From: Methylophilus sp. 42
Lineage (GTDB): Bacteria; Pseudomonadota; Gammaproteobacteria; Burkholderiales; Methylophilaceae
Reading direction: 5' to 3'
NCBI RefSeq assembly: GCF_000384155.1
Contig: NZ_KB913031.1
Coordinates: 2,177,092-2,241,091, forward strand
DNA length: 64,000 nt
This document shows positions 34,763 through 46,225 of this stretch, in pieces. Position 1 is the stretch's first letter. Each line of letters begins with the position of its first letter. Position numbers and translations under genes: made by a program. A model generated the notes under the pieces. The model saw only the letters and a program-made list of their open reading frames with translations, did no database searches and was not told the origin of the DNA.

Positions 34763-37528
34763 ATGACCCAACAGCAACAACTCCAGAACACACAAAGCAC
34801 GTTGACTGCGGAGCCAGTACAGTTTTATCCGCAACGGCGTGAAACACGCAGCACTTGCTGCTATTGCGGGGTGGGCTGTGGCGTCATTATTACCACGGAA
34901 GGCAAGCAGATTGTCGACGTCAAAGGCGACCCTGAGCATCCGGCCAACTTTGGCCGCTTGTGTACCAAAGGCTCGACGCTACACCTGACTGCCAAACTGG
35001 ATGCACGTGCCCTGTATCCGGAAATGCGTTTGTCTCGCGATGACGCCAGAGAAAAAGTAAGCTGGGATAGCGCACTTGATCACGTGGTCGACCGCTTTGC
35101 CGACATCATACAAACGCACGGCCCGGATGCCGTGGCGTTTTATATCTCCGGCCAGTTACTCACCGAAGATTATTATGTGTTCAACAAGCTGGCCAAAGGC
35201 CTGATAGGTACCAACAACGTCGATACCAACTCACGCCTGTGTATGAGTTCAGCCGTCGCCGGTTACAAAGTCACGCTGGGCGCCGATGCGCCGCCGGCCT
35301 GTTATGAAGATATCGACCATACACAATGCCTGTTTATTGCGGGCTCCAATACGGCATTTGCGCACCCGATTGTGTTCCGTCGTATTGAAGATGCCAAGGC
35401 GAATAATCCGGACATGAAAATTGTCGTGGTGGACCCGCGCCGCACTGACACCGCACAACTGGCAGACTTGCACCTGGCGATTTTGCCCGGCACCGACGTT
35501 GCATTATTCAACGGCCTGCTGCATGTCATGCTGTGGGAAGGCTTGCTGGATATGCAATATATCCGCGACCATACCGAAGGGTTTGAAGCGCTGAAGGAAA
35601 CCGTACGCGAATACACGCCGAAAATGGTAGCGGATATTTGCGGCATCAGCGAAAAAGATATTATCCAGGCCGCCAAATGGTTTGGCGCTGGCCCTACCCT
35701 GTCCATGTACTGCATGGGGCTCAACCAGTCCATCCACGGTACAGAAAAAAATGCCACCCTGATTAACCTGCACCTGGCCACCGGCCAGATCGGCAAACCA
35801 GGCGCTGGCCCGTTCTCACTTACCGGCCAGCCCAATGCCATGGGTGGCCGCGAAGTGGGCGGCATGGCTAATTTATTGTCTGGCCACCGTGACCTGGGCA
35901 ATGCCGAACATCGTGCAGAAGTTGCCCGTTTATGGGGCGTGCCTGAGGTGCCAGCGACCCCGGGCAAAACTGCCGTAGAAATGTTCGACGCGGTGAAAAG
36001 TGGTGAAATCAAAGCGATCTGGATTGCCTGCACCAACCCGGCCCACTCCATGCCGGATTTGAATAATGTGCTGGCTTCACTGCAAAACGCCGAGCTGGTG
36101 GTATTGCAAGATGCATTTAACAACACCGACAGCAACCAGTACGCCGATGTGTTTTTACCTGCCACTACCTGGGGTGAAAAAGAAGGCACCGTGACCAACT
36201 CCGAGCGCCGCATTACGCGTGTGCGCCCTGCTGCGCCCAAACCGGGCGAAGCGCGCCATGACTGGGAAGCCGTGGTCGACTTTGCCCAGCGACTGGAGCA
36301 AAAACTAGGCAAAACCAAGGCGCTGTTTAACTATCCGGATACTGAATCCATTTTTAACGAGCACCGTGAAAGCACACGTGGCCGTGACCTCGACATTACC
36401 GGCCTGAGCTACAGCATCCTGGAAACGCAAGGTCCGCAACAATGGCCGTTTAAATCTGGCGCCACCCAGGGCGAAGCGCGTTTATATACCGACGGCGTAT
36501 TCCAGAAACCTGACGGTAAGGCGCACTTTATGAGTGCCATCTACAAAGGCACCGCCGACAAGCCGGATGCGCGCCACCCTTTCCATCTGCTGACTGGCCG
36601 CCTGCGTGACCAGTGGCATGGCATGAGCCGCACCGGCATCGTGCCGCAACTGTTTAACCATGAAGAGCAGCCTGTGATCTGGATGCATACAGACGATATG
36701 CAGCGACGCACCTTCAAGCATGGCGATATCGTTAAAGTCAGTAACAAGCGTGGCAGCCTGGTGGTACGTGTACAGGCTTCTGACGAAGTGCAACCGGCGC
36801 AGATTTTTATGCCCATGCACTGGAGCAGCCAGTTTATGCACGGTCTGGGCGTCAATGCATTGATGCCGCCCGCTGTTGACAAGTTTTCCAAGCAGCCAGA
36901 GCTCAAGCACACCGCGGTCAAAATTGAAAAACTGGACCTGCCCTGGCAAATGGTGGTGATGCGCAATTGCGACGATGCGCAACTCATCAGCAAAGTACGC
37001 AAGCTGCTGAAGTCGTTTGACTACGCCAGTTGTGGCCTATATGGCCGCGATGCCGGGATGGTCATGTTGCGCGCCTCACACCATGCAGCACCAGACCCGG
37101 CACTGATTGCCCAACTGGATGCCCTGCTGGATATGGCAGAGGATGCGCCCATGCTGACTTATAACGATGCCAAACGTGGCATTAGCAAGCATATATTGGT
37201 GCAGCATAACCAGGTCACTGGCGTGCGACTGATTGGCGAAACACTGGCCGCGGATTGGCTGCGCGAAGTCATGAGCCAGGGTACCCTGACAGACGAGTTG
37301 CGACGCTGGGCCCTGGCGCCACTCAGTGCACCGCCTGCGGGCCAGCATAGCCGCGGCAAGATCATCTGCAACTGCCTGGATGTATCGGAAAACGAAATCA
37401 TGGAAACGCTGGAAATGGGTGCAGACCTGCCTACCTTGCAGAATAAACTCAAATGCGGGACCAGTTGTGGTTCATGCGTGCCGGAGCTTAAACGCCTGGT
37501 TAAATTGCATGGCAAAGTACACGCCTGA
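34763..37528 (+). CDS. nasA: assimilatory nitrate reductase catalytic subunit (Mo-bisMGD, operon A)
   Basis: Cytoplasmic molybdoenzyme reducing nitrate to nitrite. 921 residues: N-terminal [4Fe-4S] ligands C32, C35, C39 and C67, then the molybdopterin oxidoreductase domains ([42 protein letters not shown]) and the dinucleotide-binding domain (HLLTGRLRDQWHGMSRTG). A C-terminal BFD-like [2Fe-2S] domain (C869, C871, C902, C905) receives electrons from a separate reductase, which is not encoded in this operon. Last gene of operon A. No Shine-Dalgarno is obvious 21 bases after nirD. Confidence 0.95.
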   Translation: MTQQQQLQNTQSTLTAEPVQFYPQRRETRSTCCYCGVGCGVIITTEGKQIVDVKGDPEHPANFGRLCTKGSTLHLTAKLDARALYPEMRLSRDDAREKVSWDSALDHVVDRFADIIQTHGPDAVAFYISGQLLTEDYYVFNKLAKGLIGTNNVDTNSRLCMSSAVAGYKVTLGADAPPACYEDIDHTQCLFIAGSNTAFAHPIVFRRIEDAKANNPDMKIVVVDPRRTDTAQLADLHLAILPGTDVALFNGLLHVMLWEGLLDMQYIRDHTEGFEALKETVREYTPKMVADICGISEKDIIQAAKWFGAGPTLSMYCMGLNQSIHGTEKNATLINLHLATGQIGKPGAGPFSLTGQPNAMGGREVGGMANLLSGHRDLGNAEHRAEVARLWGVPEVPATPGKTAVEMFDAVKSGEIKAIWIACTNPAHSMPDLNNVLASLQNAELVVLQDAFNNTDSNQYADVFLPATTWGEKEGTVTNSERRITRVRPAAPKPGEARHDWEAVVDFAQRLEQKLGKTKALFNYPDTESIFNEHRESTRGRDLDITGLSYSILETQGPQQWPFKSGATQGEARLYTDGVFQKPDGKAHFMSAIYKGTADKPDARHPFHLLTGRLRDQWHGMSRTGIVPQLFNHEEQPVIWMHTDDMQRRTFKHGDIVKVSNKRGSLVVRVQASDEVQPAQIFMPMHWSSQFMHGLGVNALMPPAVDKFSKQPELKHTAVKIEKLDLPWQMVVMRNCDDAQLISKVRKLLKSFDYASCGLYGRDAGMVMLRASHHAAPDPALIAQLDALLDMAEDAPMLTYNDAKRGISKHILVQHNQVTGVRLIGETLAADWLREVMSQGTLTDELRRWALAPLSAPPAGQHSRGKIICNCLDVSENEIMETLEMGADLPTLQNKLKCGTSCGSCVPELKRLVKLHGKVHA

Positions 37529-37607
37529 TAAGGAAACCATGTCATCACACAGTCGAAATTGATCTAGATCGCCCCTTAAGATCGATTCTGGTGCAATCCC
37601 CCTGATA

Positions 37608-37624
37608 TGCATCATTATCGTGCA
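37608..37624. promoter_or_regulatory. NtrC-like enhancer site upstream of operon B
   Basis: TGCATCATTATCGTGCA has the NtrC pattern TGCAC-N7-GTGCA with one changed base (T for C) and correct spacing. It lies about 135-150 bp upstream of the sigma-54 promoter. Confidence 0.55.
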
Positions 37625-37754
37625 TCATACTTATTCCACCCCACTGCCTTGATCTCTACTGAATGCATAAAACGCAAATCAGGCAAGATATAAACCGCTA
37701 TATAACAGTCACTTAAAGCATTTCAATCGCTTGCAGTGAAACCTCCCCTGCCTC

Positions 37755-37771
37755 CTGGCATGCCAATTGCT
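37755..37771 (+). promoter_or_regulatory. sigma-54 (-24/-12) promoter of nitrate operon B
   Basis: CTGGCATGCCAATTGCT matches YTGGCACG-N4-TTGCW with a single T for C change; GG and GC are 10 bases apart. Expected start about 37782. The 476-base gap 37529-38004 holds, in order, the NtrC-like site, this promoter, two leader hairpins and a terminator. Confidence 0.85.
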
Positions 37772-37781
37772 TATTTGGCAA

Positions 37782-37920
37782 TAAATCTCGTTTATTAACG
37801 ATGAGTATTTGCAATAAGGGCATTTTCGCAGTCAGGAAATCCCTTTATGGACAACGGCGTCCATAGCTTATTTAAATGCTGCCAAAGGTGGTCGCTAGAT
37901 AAGCTGTGGGCGCCTTTTTT
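37782..37920 (+). promoter_or_regulatory. antitermination leader of operon B
   Basis: Downstream of the sigma-54 promoter are a hairpin at 37786-37804 (7 bp with a bulged T), a hairpin at 37816-37845 (9 bp with a bulged C, larger loop) and the terminator at 37856-37920. The order mirrors the operon A leader although the sequences differ, suggesting NasR acts on both. The second hairpin does not have a six-base loop, so the exact ANTAR motif is uncertain. Confidence 0.55.
37856..37920 (+). terminator. leader terminator (attenuator) of operon B
   Basis: A 16-bp stem (37856-37871 with 37899-37914, two G-T pairs) closing a 27-base loop, followed by six T, CG and five more T. It lies 84 bases ahead of the second nirB and after the promoter, so it must be overridden. 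Confidence 0.88.
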
Positions 37921-38004
37921 CGTTTTTAAGTTTAGTAAATCGCAACGCATGCCTATGGAAAAACAACTGCCATCGTCATGCTTGCATCTGATGGGGAACA
38001 CACG

Positions 38005-40569
38005 ATGAATCAACTTACCCGCGTAGTAGTTGTCGGCAACGGCATGGTGGGACATTATTTTATGCAGGAACTGGTGAAACGCCACCCGGACCTGGCAGCC
38101 GCCAACCTGCAAGTCACCGTATTAGGCGAAGAACCACGCCCGGCTTATGATCGTGTGCACCTGTCCAGTTTTTTCTCAGGCAGCACCGCTGAAGATTTAT
38201 CATTAGTCGAACCTGGCTTTTATGACCGCCCAGGCCTGGAACTGCGCCTGAACGCGCGCGTCAGCCAGATTGACCGCCACCAGCATACCATCACGCTAAG
38301 CGATAACACCGTCCTGTCATATGACAAGCTGGTATTGGCAACTGGCTCTTTCCCATTCGTGCCATCTGTCGCTGGCCGTGATCGCGAAAACTGCTTTGTT
38401 TACCGCACCATTGAAGACCTGGAGGCCATGACGGCCGCAGGTAAATCCGCCAAGAGTGGCGTGGTGGTCGGCGGCGGCCTGCTCGGTCTGGAATGCGCCA
38501 AAGCCTTGCGCGATATGGGCCTGGACACCCACGTGGTGGAATTCGCGCCGCGCCTGATGGCCGTGCAAGTGGATGAGGCTGGCGGCAAAGTGCTGCGCAG
38601 CAAGATTGAGGAGCTGGGTGTGCACGTACATACCAGCCGTAATACCACAGCCATTGTGGATGGCGCGACAGCGCGTCACCGCATGGTGTTCTTTGATGAA
38701 ACCTGGCTGGAAACCGACATGATCGTGTTCTCCGCTGGTATCCGTCCGCGCGACGAACTGGCACGCGACTCCGGGCTGGCCATAGGCGCACGTGGCGGTA
38801 TCGCCATCGACGACTTCTCCCGCTCCAGCGACCACGATATTTACGCCATCGGCGAATGTGCCAGCTGGAACGATGAAATGTACGGCCTGGTGGCACCAGG
38901 CTACGACATGGCCCGCACAGCTTGCGCACATTTGTCAGGTGAAACGACGTCCACCTTCCAGGGCGCGGACATGAGTACCAAACTCAAGCTGATGGGCGTC
39001 GATGTGGCCAGCGTCGGTGATGCACACGGCAAAACCCATGACTGCCGCAGCTACCAGTACACAGACGAAGTACGCAATATCTACAAAAAAATCGTCGTCA
39101 GCGAAGATGGCAAAAAACTGCTGGGCGCAGTGCTGATCGGCAATGCCGACGAGTACGGTACTTTGCAGCAAATGACCATCAATGAAATGGCATTGCCGGA
39201 AAACCCAGAATTCCTGATCCTGCCTGCCAGCGACGGCAAAGAAAAACCAGGCCTGGGTGTAGATGCCTTGCCTGATAGCGCGGTGATGTGTTCATGCAAC
39301 AACGTCAGCAAAGGTGCCATCGGCGAAGCGGTGGCTGCCGGGAACTGCAGCATAGGTGCCATCAAGGCCTGCACCAAAGCGGGCACTGCCTGCGGCGGTT
39401 GCGTGCCGTTAGTGACGCAAGTCATGAAAGCACAGATGGTGAAACTCGGCATGACCGTCAACAACCACTTGTGCGAGCACTTCCCCTATTCGCGCCAGGA
39501 GCTTTACCACCTGGTGCGCGTCGGCGAGATCAGGACATTTGCTGATCTGCTGCACAAACATGGCAAAGGCCTGGGTTGCGACATCTGCAAACCAACCGCT
39601 GCCAGCATCCTCGCCTCTTGCTGGAACGATTTTATCCTGAAGAAAGACCTGGCTTCGCTGCAAGACTCGAACGACTACTTCCTGGGCAATATCCAGAAAG
39701 ACGGCAGCTACTCTGTCGTACCACGTATGCCGGGTGGTGAAGTCACCCCTGATGGCCTGATCGCTATCGGCCAGATTGCCAAGAAATACAACTTATATAC
39801 CAAGGTCACCGGTGGTGCCCGTGTCGATATGTTCGGTGCCCGCGTCGAACAATTACCGAATATCTGGGAAGAGTTGATCGCCGCTGGTTTCGAGTCCGGT
39901 CATGCTTATGGTAAATCATTACGTACCGTGAAAAGTTGCGTTGGCTCGACCTGGTGCCGCTATGGTGTGGACGACAGTGTCGGCCTGGCCGTACAACTGG
40001 AGAATCGCTACAAAGGCCTGCGCGCACCGCACAAAATCAAGTTCGGTGTCTCGGGTTGTACGCGTGAATGCGCCGAAGCCCAAGGCAAAGATGTGGGTTT
40101 AATCGCCACCGAAAATGGCTGGAACCTGTATGTATGCGGTAACGGTGGCATGAAGCCACGTCACGCTGAACTGATCGCCAGCGACCTCAGTAAAGAAGAA
40201 GCGATCCGCATGATAGACCGCTTCCTGATGTTCTACATCCGCACCGCTGATCGCCTGCAACGCACCAGCACCTGGCGCGACAACCTGGAAGGTGGCCTGG
40301 ACTACCTCAGAGACGTGGTGATCAATGATTCCTTGGGCCTGGGCGCCGAACTGGAAGCGCAAATGCAACACGTGGTAGATAACTACCAGGACGAATGGAA
40401 AACCGCCGTCAATGACCCTGAAGTGCGCAAACGCTTCCGCAGTTTTGTGAACAGCGTGGCTGGCGACAACAATATTGTCTTCGTCAAGGAACGCGACCAG
40501 ATGCGCCCGGCGACGGTAGAAGAAAAGAAACAAGCGAAGGTGATTCCTATCCTCGCGACCACAGAGTAA
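38005..40569 (+). CDS. nirB: assimilatory nitrite reductase large subunit (operon B copy)
   Basis: Second NAD(P)H nitrite reductase large subunit, 854 residues from ATG 38005 (GGGGA upstream; the longer reading from 37978 lacks support). N-terminal FAD/NAD domain (VVVVGNGMVGHYFMQELVKR, GGGLLGLECAKALRDMG), BFD-like [2Fe-2S] region (CSCNNVSKGAIG, GTACGGCVPLV), then siroheme/4Fe-4S ligands C645-x5-C651 and C685-x3-C689. It is longer than the operon A copy and closer to the classical enterobacterial NirB. First gene of operon B; nirD follows 15 bases later. Confidence 0.95.
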   Translation: MNQLTRVVVVGNGMVGHYFMQELVKRHPDLAAANLQVTVLGEEPRPAYDRVHLSSFFSGSTAEDLSLVEPGFYDRPGLELRLNARVSQIDRHQHTITLSDNTVLSYDKLVLATGSFPFVPSVAGRDRENCFVYRTIEDLEAMTAAGKSAKSGVVVGGGLLGLECAKALRDMGLDTHVVEFAPRLMAVQVDEAGGKVLRSKIEELGVHVHTSRNTTAIVDGATARHRMVFFDETWLETDMIVFSAGIRPRDELARDSGLAIGARGGIAIDDFSRSSDHDIYAIGECASWNDEMYGLVAPGYDMARTACAHLSGETTSTFQGADMSTKLKLMGVDVASVGDAHGKTHDCRSYQYTDEVRNIYKKIVVSEDGKKLLGAVLIGNADEYGTLQQMTINEMALPENPEFLILPASDGKEKPGLGVDALPDSAVMCSCNNVSKGAIGEAVAAGNCSIGAIKACTKAGTACGGCVPLVTQVMKAQMVKLGMTVNNHLCEHFPYSRQELYHLVRVGEIRTFADLLHKHGKGLGCDICKPTAASILASCWNDFILKKDLASLQDSNDYFLGNIQKDGSYSVVPRMPGGEVTPDGLIAIGQIAKKYNLYTKVTGGARVDMFGARVEQLPNIWEELIAAGFESGHAYGKSLRTVKSCVGSTWCRYGVDDSVGLAVQLENRYKGLRAPHKIKFGVSGCTRECAEAQGKDVGLIATENGWNLYVCGNGGMKPRHAELIASDLSKEEAIRMIDRFLMFYIRTADRLQRTSTWRDNLEGGLDYLRDVVINDSLGLGAELEAQMQHVVDNYQDEWKTAVNDPEVRKRFRSFVNSVAGDNNIVFVKERDQMRPATVEEKKQAKVIPILATTE

Positions 40570-40584
40570 TCAACGGAGTACCCC

Positions 40585-40968
40585 ATGAGTCAATTACAAC
40601 AAGCAGCGTCATTGGATGATGCAATCAATCAAATCCCAGACAATGCAGGCGCGTGGCACCCGGTGTGTGCACTGGAAGACATCTGGCCCAATATGGGCGT
40701 ATGTGCCTTGGTAGAGGATCGCCAGATCGCGATTTTTCGCCTGCAGGATAACCTGCTGTACGCCATCGACAATCATGACCCGCACAGCGATGCCAACGTG
40801 CTGTCACGCGGCATCGTCGGCGACTTAGGCGGCGAGCGTGTCGTCGCCTCACCGATCTACAAACATCACTACCAGTTGCGTACTGGAGTCTGCGTAGAAG
40901 ATGACAGTGTGTGCCTGAACACCTACGCTGTTGAAGTGCGAGATGGCGCAATCTGGGTGCAGGTCTAG
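40585..40968 (+). CDS. nirD: nitrite reductase small subunit, Rieske ligands absent (operon B copy)
   Basis: 127-residue NirD of the enterobacterial kind: DNLLYAIDNHDPHSDANVLS, GIVGDLGGERVVASPIYKHH, YQLRTGVC. The positions that hold Cys/His ligands in true Rieske proteins are D/H and no CxxH pair is present, as is usual for the Rieske_2 NirD family, so no cluster is expected. GGAG precedes the ATG. Encoded directly behind its NirB. Confidence 0.93.
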   Translation: MSQLQQAASLDDAINQIPDNAGAWHPVCALEDIWPNMGVCALVEDRQIAIFRLQDNLLYAIDNHDPHSDANVLSRGIVGDLGGERVVASPIYKHHYQLRTGVCVEDDSVCLNTYAVEVRDGAIWVQV

Positions 40969-40989
40969 GTTGCATCGGGATCAGGCACG

Positions 40990-43900
40990 ATGGTCACGCA
41001 GGTAAAATCAGTCTGCCCCTACTGTGGTGTCGGGTGCGGCATTGTCATGGAGGTCGAAGATCAGGGCGTCACAAAGAATCAGCGCGTGATCAAGGTCTAT
41101 GGCGACAAGCAGCATCCGACCAACTTTGGCCGCCTGTGCACCAAGGGCAATACCTGCATCCAGGCCATAGCTGAATCTGGTCGGCTGGACTATGCCTATG
41201 TACGTCCGGCACGCGGGCAAGAGTCTGTGCGTACCGGCATGGACGAAGCCATCAAGGAAACCGCACGCCGCCTGCGTGCTATTCTGGACGAACATGGCCC
41301 GGATGCAATTGCCTTGTATGTCTCCGGCCAGATGTCGATTGAGTCCCAATACCTCGCCAACAAACTGGTGAAGGGTTATCTCGGTAGCAACAACATTGAG
41401 TCTAACTCGCGCCTGTGTATGGCTAGCGCAGGCAGTGGCTATAAATTATCGCTGGGTGCAGATGGCCCGCCAGGCTCCTACCAGGACTTTGACCAGACCG
41501 ACCTGTTCTTCGTCATTGGCGCCAATATGGCCGATTGCCACCCGATTTTATTCCTGCGCATGATGGATAGAGTCAAAGCCGGTGCCAAATTGATCGTGGT
41601 TGATCCGCGCCGCAACACCACCGCAGATAAAGCAAGTTTGTTTATGCAGATCAAGCCCGGCACTGATCTCGCTTTACTCAATGGTTTATTGCACTTGCTG
41701 GTCAAAAACGGCCACACCGATACCGCATTTATTGCCGAGTTTACCGAAGGCTGGGAGGTCATGCCTGACTTTCTCGAAGCCTACTCGCCAGAAAAAGTGG
41801 CCGAAATCACAGGCATTAATGAATACGCTATCCGCCAGACAGCTGAGTGGATAGGCAGCAGCAAAAACTGGATCAGTTGCTGGACCATGGGCCTCAACCA
41901 AAGCACCCATGGCACCTGGAACACCAATGCCATTTGTAACCTGCACCTGGCGACCGGCGCGATTTGCCGCCCAGGCAGCGGCCCGTTCTCACTGACCGGG
42001 CAACCGAATGCCATGGGTGGGCGTGAAATGGGCTATATGGGTCCTGGGCTACCTGGCCAGCGCTCAGTCTTAGTCGAGCAGGATAGACAATTCATCGAAC
42101 AGCTGTGGAAAGTGCCGGAAGGCACACTGCATACGCGCCTGGGTGGCGGCACCGTCGCCATGTTTGAGCAAATGATGGCCGGCGACATCAAAGCCTGCTG
42201 GGTGATTTGTACCAACCCGGTCGCTAGCATGGCCAACCGCAAAAACGTCATCGCCGGACTGGAAAAGGCCGAGCTGGTGATTGCTCAGGATGCGTTCCTC
42301 GATACTGAAACCAATCGCTATGCCGATATTTTGCTGCCGGGTGCCTTGTGGGCCGAAGCAGAAGGCGTGATGATTAACTCAGAACGCAATATGACGCTGA
42401 TGCAGCATGCGGTGAATCCGCCAGGTGAAGCCATGGCAGATTGGCAGATCATTGCCAAAGTGGCTTGCGAAATGGGCTTTAGTGACGGCTTCAGCTACCA
42501 GTCAGCCGCTGAAGTATTTGCGGAAATCACCCAGGCCTCTAACCTGAAAACCGGTTATGACATCCGCGGTGTCAGCCATGAAAAATTACGCCAGCAATCA
42601 CTGCAATGGCCATGCGCGCCAGACAGCACAGAAGATCGCCATCCGATTCGCTATCTTAATAATGGCATCAGCCAGAAACTGACCATCCGCGAAGACGGTA
42701 GCCAGCCGCGTATTGCCTTTGCAACTGCCAGTGGCAAAGGCGTGTTTTTTGCCCGTCCACACATGGATCCGGCAGAGTTGCCCGATCCGGACTATCCATT
42801 TGTGCTGAACACCGGTCGCCTGCAGCACCAATGGCACACCATGACCAAAACCGGCAAGATTCCTACCTTAAACAAACTCAACCCGGGCCCATTTGTAGAG
42901 CTGCATCCAGAAGACGCAGCCGCGCTGGGCATACAAGATAAAGACGCCGTCGAAATTCGCTCTCGGCGTGGCCGTGCAGTATTACCTGCTGTGGTGACGC
43001 ATCGCGTGCGTGCTGGCAACTGCTTTGCGCCTTTTCACTGGAACGATGTATTCGGCGACGACCTGACCATCAATGCCGTCACCAGTGATGCGATAGATGC
43101 CATCTCACAACAACCCGAATTCAAATTCTGCGCCGTGGCGATGACACGTGTCGCCACGGTGCAGCCGCCTGCGGAAGAAGATGCGCTCATCACAATCACC
43201 GACGCAGCTGACTCGGTCAAGAATCACAAGGAACTCCCTATGAAAGATATCGACGCTTTAGCCAGGTTGCTGGGGCTTGATAAGCAACCGGACATTATTC
43301 TGGATGCGCACGAACAACTCTATTTGCAAGGCTTTATCACCGGCTTGCGTACCGAAGAGTCGCGCCAGCTGGGTGGCGTACCCATGCTACCAGAAGGCGC
43401 CCCGCTGGCGCCGGCCAAACATGTGCTGATCAACGGCATCCTGGCGGGGCTGTTTGCACGTAGCTGGCTGCCTGACAACAGCAACCTGCCTACAGGCCTG
43501 CCGGATTTTTCGACCACACCAGCCGCCCCACCGGTGATGATTCTGTGGGCCTCACAAACCGGTAATGCTGAAGGCTTTGCCGAAAAATGTGCTGAGCGTA
43601 TCAACGCCAGCGGGCTGCAAGCCACAGTAAAACAACTGGACAGCATAACGGTGGCAGACCTGGCCACGAGCAGCCAGGTGCTCCTGCTCACCAGTACGTT
43701 TGGCGATGGTGACCCGCCTGATAACGGCAGCCATTTCTGGAACGCCCTTCAGGCGGATACCGCGCCCAAGCTGGAAAAAACCCGTTTTTCCGTACTGGCA
43801 TTCGGTGACTCCAATTATGACCAGTTCTGTGGCTTTGGCCGCAAGCTTGATGCACGCCTGGAAACCTTGGGCGCGCAGCGCCTGACACCACGTATAGATT

Positions 43901-45162
43901 GTGAGCCGGACTTTGAGCAAGCCGCCAACGAATGGCTGGGCAAAGTGGTTTCCGCTTTGGCTAATCATGCCGCCAGCGTGACGCAACCCGCCATGGCGCT
44001 GGCAGGCGATACCGATGAAGCACTTGCAGAAACGGCGGTGGCAACGTCCTCAGGCTATACGCGCCAGCAGCCGCTGCAAGCCCCATTGATCATCAACCAG
44101 CGACTGAATGCCCAAGGTGCAGAGAAAGAGATCCGCCAGTTTGGTTTTGACCTCAGCAATAGCGGCTTCAGTTACGAAGCAGGGGATGCCCTCGGCGTCT
44201 GGCCGACCAACTGCCCGGAACTGGTGGGCGACATGCTGAGTGCGCTCAAATTGTCACCCTCTACTATGGTGACCGTGAAAGATCACGGCGAAGTGGCGTT
44301 GGTAGATGCCCTCTCACACCACTATGAGATTGCCCGCATCACCGCTGACATACTCAAATTTGTGCAAGAACGCAGTCACAGTGCCGCACTAGCAGCACTA
44401 ATGGCCGATGACAAAGCACTCAAAGACTGGCTGTGGGGCAAACAGATCATAGACTTGCTGCTGGCGTATCCGATCAAGGTCGAGGCGAGCGAATGGCTCA
44501 GCGTCTTAAAACGCCTGCAACCACGCCTTTACTCTATTTCGTCCAGTCCGAAGACCTATCCCAACCAGGTACACCTGACGGTTTCTACCGTGCGTTACGG
44601 TAAAGATAAGGCGCGTGGCGGAGTGTGTTCAACTTTTATGGCCGACCGTGCTGGCGAAATCAGCGTGCCTATTTTTCTGCAACGCTCGACCCACTTCCGC
44701 CCGCCAAAAAATCCGGATGCACCGTTGATTATGGTCGGCCCAGGCACCGGCATTGCGCCATTTATCGCCTTTTTACAGGAACGCCAGGCCACAGGCGCGC
44801 AAGGTAAAAACTGGCTGTTCTTTGGTGAACAGCACGCCGCTTCAGATTTTTACTATCGTGAAGAACTGACAGTCTTACAAGAGGCCAAAGTCTTGCATCG
44901 TTTAGATACGGCCTTCTCGAGAGACCAGTCAGAAAAGATCTACGTGCAACAGCGCATGCTGGAACAAGGTGAAATGTTATGGCAATGGCTGCAAGCAGGC
45001 GCGCATTTCTGCGTCTGTGGCGATGCCAGCCGCATGGCAAAAGATGTCGATGCCGCCTTGAAAACGATTATCCAGACGCATGGCAAGATGAGTGCCGAAG
45101 CGGCTGCAGACTACGTATCAAAGATGGCACAGGACAAACGCTATGTGCGGGACGTGTATTAA
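40990..45162 (+). CDS. nitrate reductase fused to CysJ-like flavoprotein reductase
   Basis: A 1390-residue single-chain nitrate reductase. The first part (about 1-745) is a Mo-bisMGD NasA domain with [4Fe-4S] ligands C9, C12, C16 and C50. After a linker (about 750-840) comes a flavodoxin domain (about 848-990: [29 protein letters not shown]), a FAD-binding CysJ-type domain (about 1030-1230: [20 protein letters not shown]) and an NADPH-binding domain (from about 1244: [19 protein letters not shown], ending RYVRDVY). It thus carries its own FMN/FAD electron chain and lacks the BFD domain of the operon A enzyme. Annotation pipelines know this fusion as nitrate reductase/sulfite reductase flavoprotein. 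Last gene of operon B. Confidence 0.94.
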   Translation: MVTQVKSVCPYCGVGCGIVMEVEDQGVTKNQRVIKVYGDKQHPTNFGRLCTKGNTCIQAIAESGRLDYAYVRPARGQESVRTGMDEAIKETARRLRAILDEHGPDAIALYVSGQMSIESQYLANKLVKGYLGSNNIESNSRLCMASAGSGYKLSLGADGPPGSYQDFDQTDLFFVIGANMADCHPILFLRMMDRVKAGAKLIVVDPRRNTTADKASLFMQIKPGTDLALLNGLLHLLVKNGHTDTAFIAEFTEGWEVMPDFLEAYSPEKVAEITGINEYAIRQTAEWIGSSKNWISCWTMGLNQSTHGTWNTNAICNLHLATGAICRPGSGPFSLTGQPNAMGGREMGYMGPGLPGQRSVLVEQDRQFIEQLWKVPEGTLHTRLGGGTVAMFEQMMAGDIKACWVICTNPVASMANRKNVIAGLEKAELVIAQDAFLDTETNRYADILLPGALWAEAEGVMINSERNMTLMQHAVNPPGEAMADWQIIAKVACEMGFSDGFSYQSAAEVFAEITQASNLKTGYDIRGVSHEKLRQQSLQWPCAPDSTEDRHPIRYLNNGISQKLTIREDGSQPRIAFATASGKGVFFARPHMDPAELPDPDYPFVLNTGRLQHQWHTMTKTGKIPTLNKLNPGPFVELHPEDAAALGIQDKDAVEIRSRRGRAVLPAVVTHRVRAGNCFAPFHWNDVFGDDLTINAVTSDAIDAISQQPEFKFCAVAMTRVATVQPPAEEDALITITDAADSVKNHKELPMKDIDALARLLGLDKQPDIILDAHEQLYLQGFITGLRTEESRQLGGVPMLPEGAPLAPAKHVLINGILAGLFARSWLPDNSNLPTGLPDFSTTPAAPPVMILWASQTGNAEGFAEKCAERINASGLQATVKQLDSITVADLATSSQVLLLTSTFGDGDPPDNGSHFWNALQADTAPKLEKTRFSVLAFGDSNYDQFCGFGRKLDARLETLGAQRLTPRIDCEPDFEQAANEWLGKVVSALANHAASVTQPAMALAGDTDEALAETAVATSSGYTRQQPLQAPLIINQRLNAQGAEKEIRQFGFDLSNSGFSYEAGDALGVWPTNCPELVGDMLSALKLSPSTMVTVKDHGEVALVDALSHHYEIARITADILKFVQERSHSAALAALMADDKALKDWLWGKQIIDLLLAYPIKVEASEWLSVLKRLQPRLYSISSSPKTYPNQVHLTVSTVRYGKDKARGGVCSTFMADRAGEISVPIFLQRSTHFRPPKNPDAPLIMVGPGTGIAPFIAFLQERQATGAQGKNWLFFGEQHAASDFYYREELTVLQEAKVLHRLDTAFSRDQSEKIYVQQRMLEQGEMLWQWLQAGAHFCVCGDASRMAKDVDAALKTIIQTHGKMSAEAAADYVSKMAQDKRYVRDVY

Positions 45163-45178
45163 ACGCCCCGCTTACAGG

Positions 45179-45194
45179 ACTGCGCCAACGCAGT
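45179..45194. other. short hairpin between convergent operon B and aldo/keto reductase genes
   Basis: ACTGCG-CCAA-CGCAGT forms a 6-bp stem in the 50-base gap where the two transcription units meet. No T-run follows on either strand, so a terminator role is uncertain. Confidence 0.4.
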
Positions 45195-45212
45195 ATTGCC
45201 ATGTATAAAAGA

Positions 45213-46211
<999 letters not shown>

Positions 46212-46225
46212 TTATTCGTCAGTAA

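Noticed and set aside
45179-45194. Hairpin as a terminator of nitrate operon B
   Set aside because: Stem of only 6 bp and no T-run; kept only as a hairpin.
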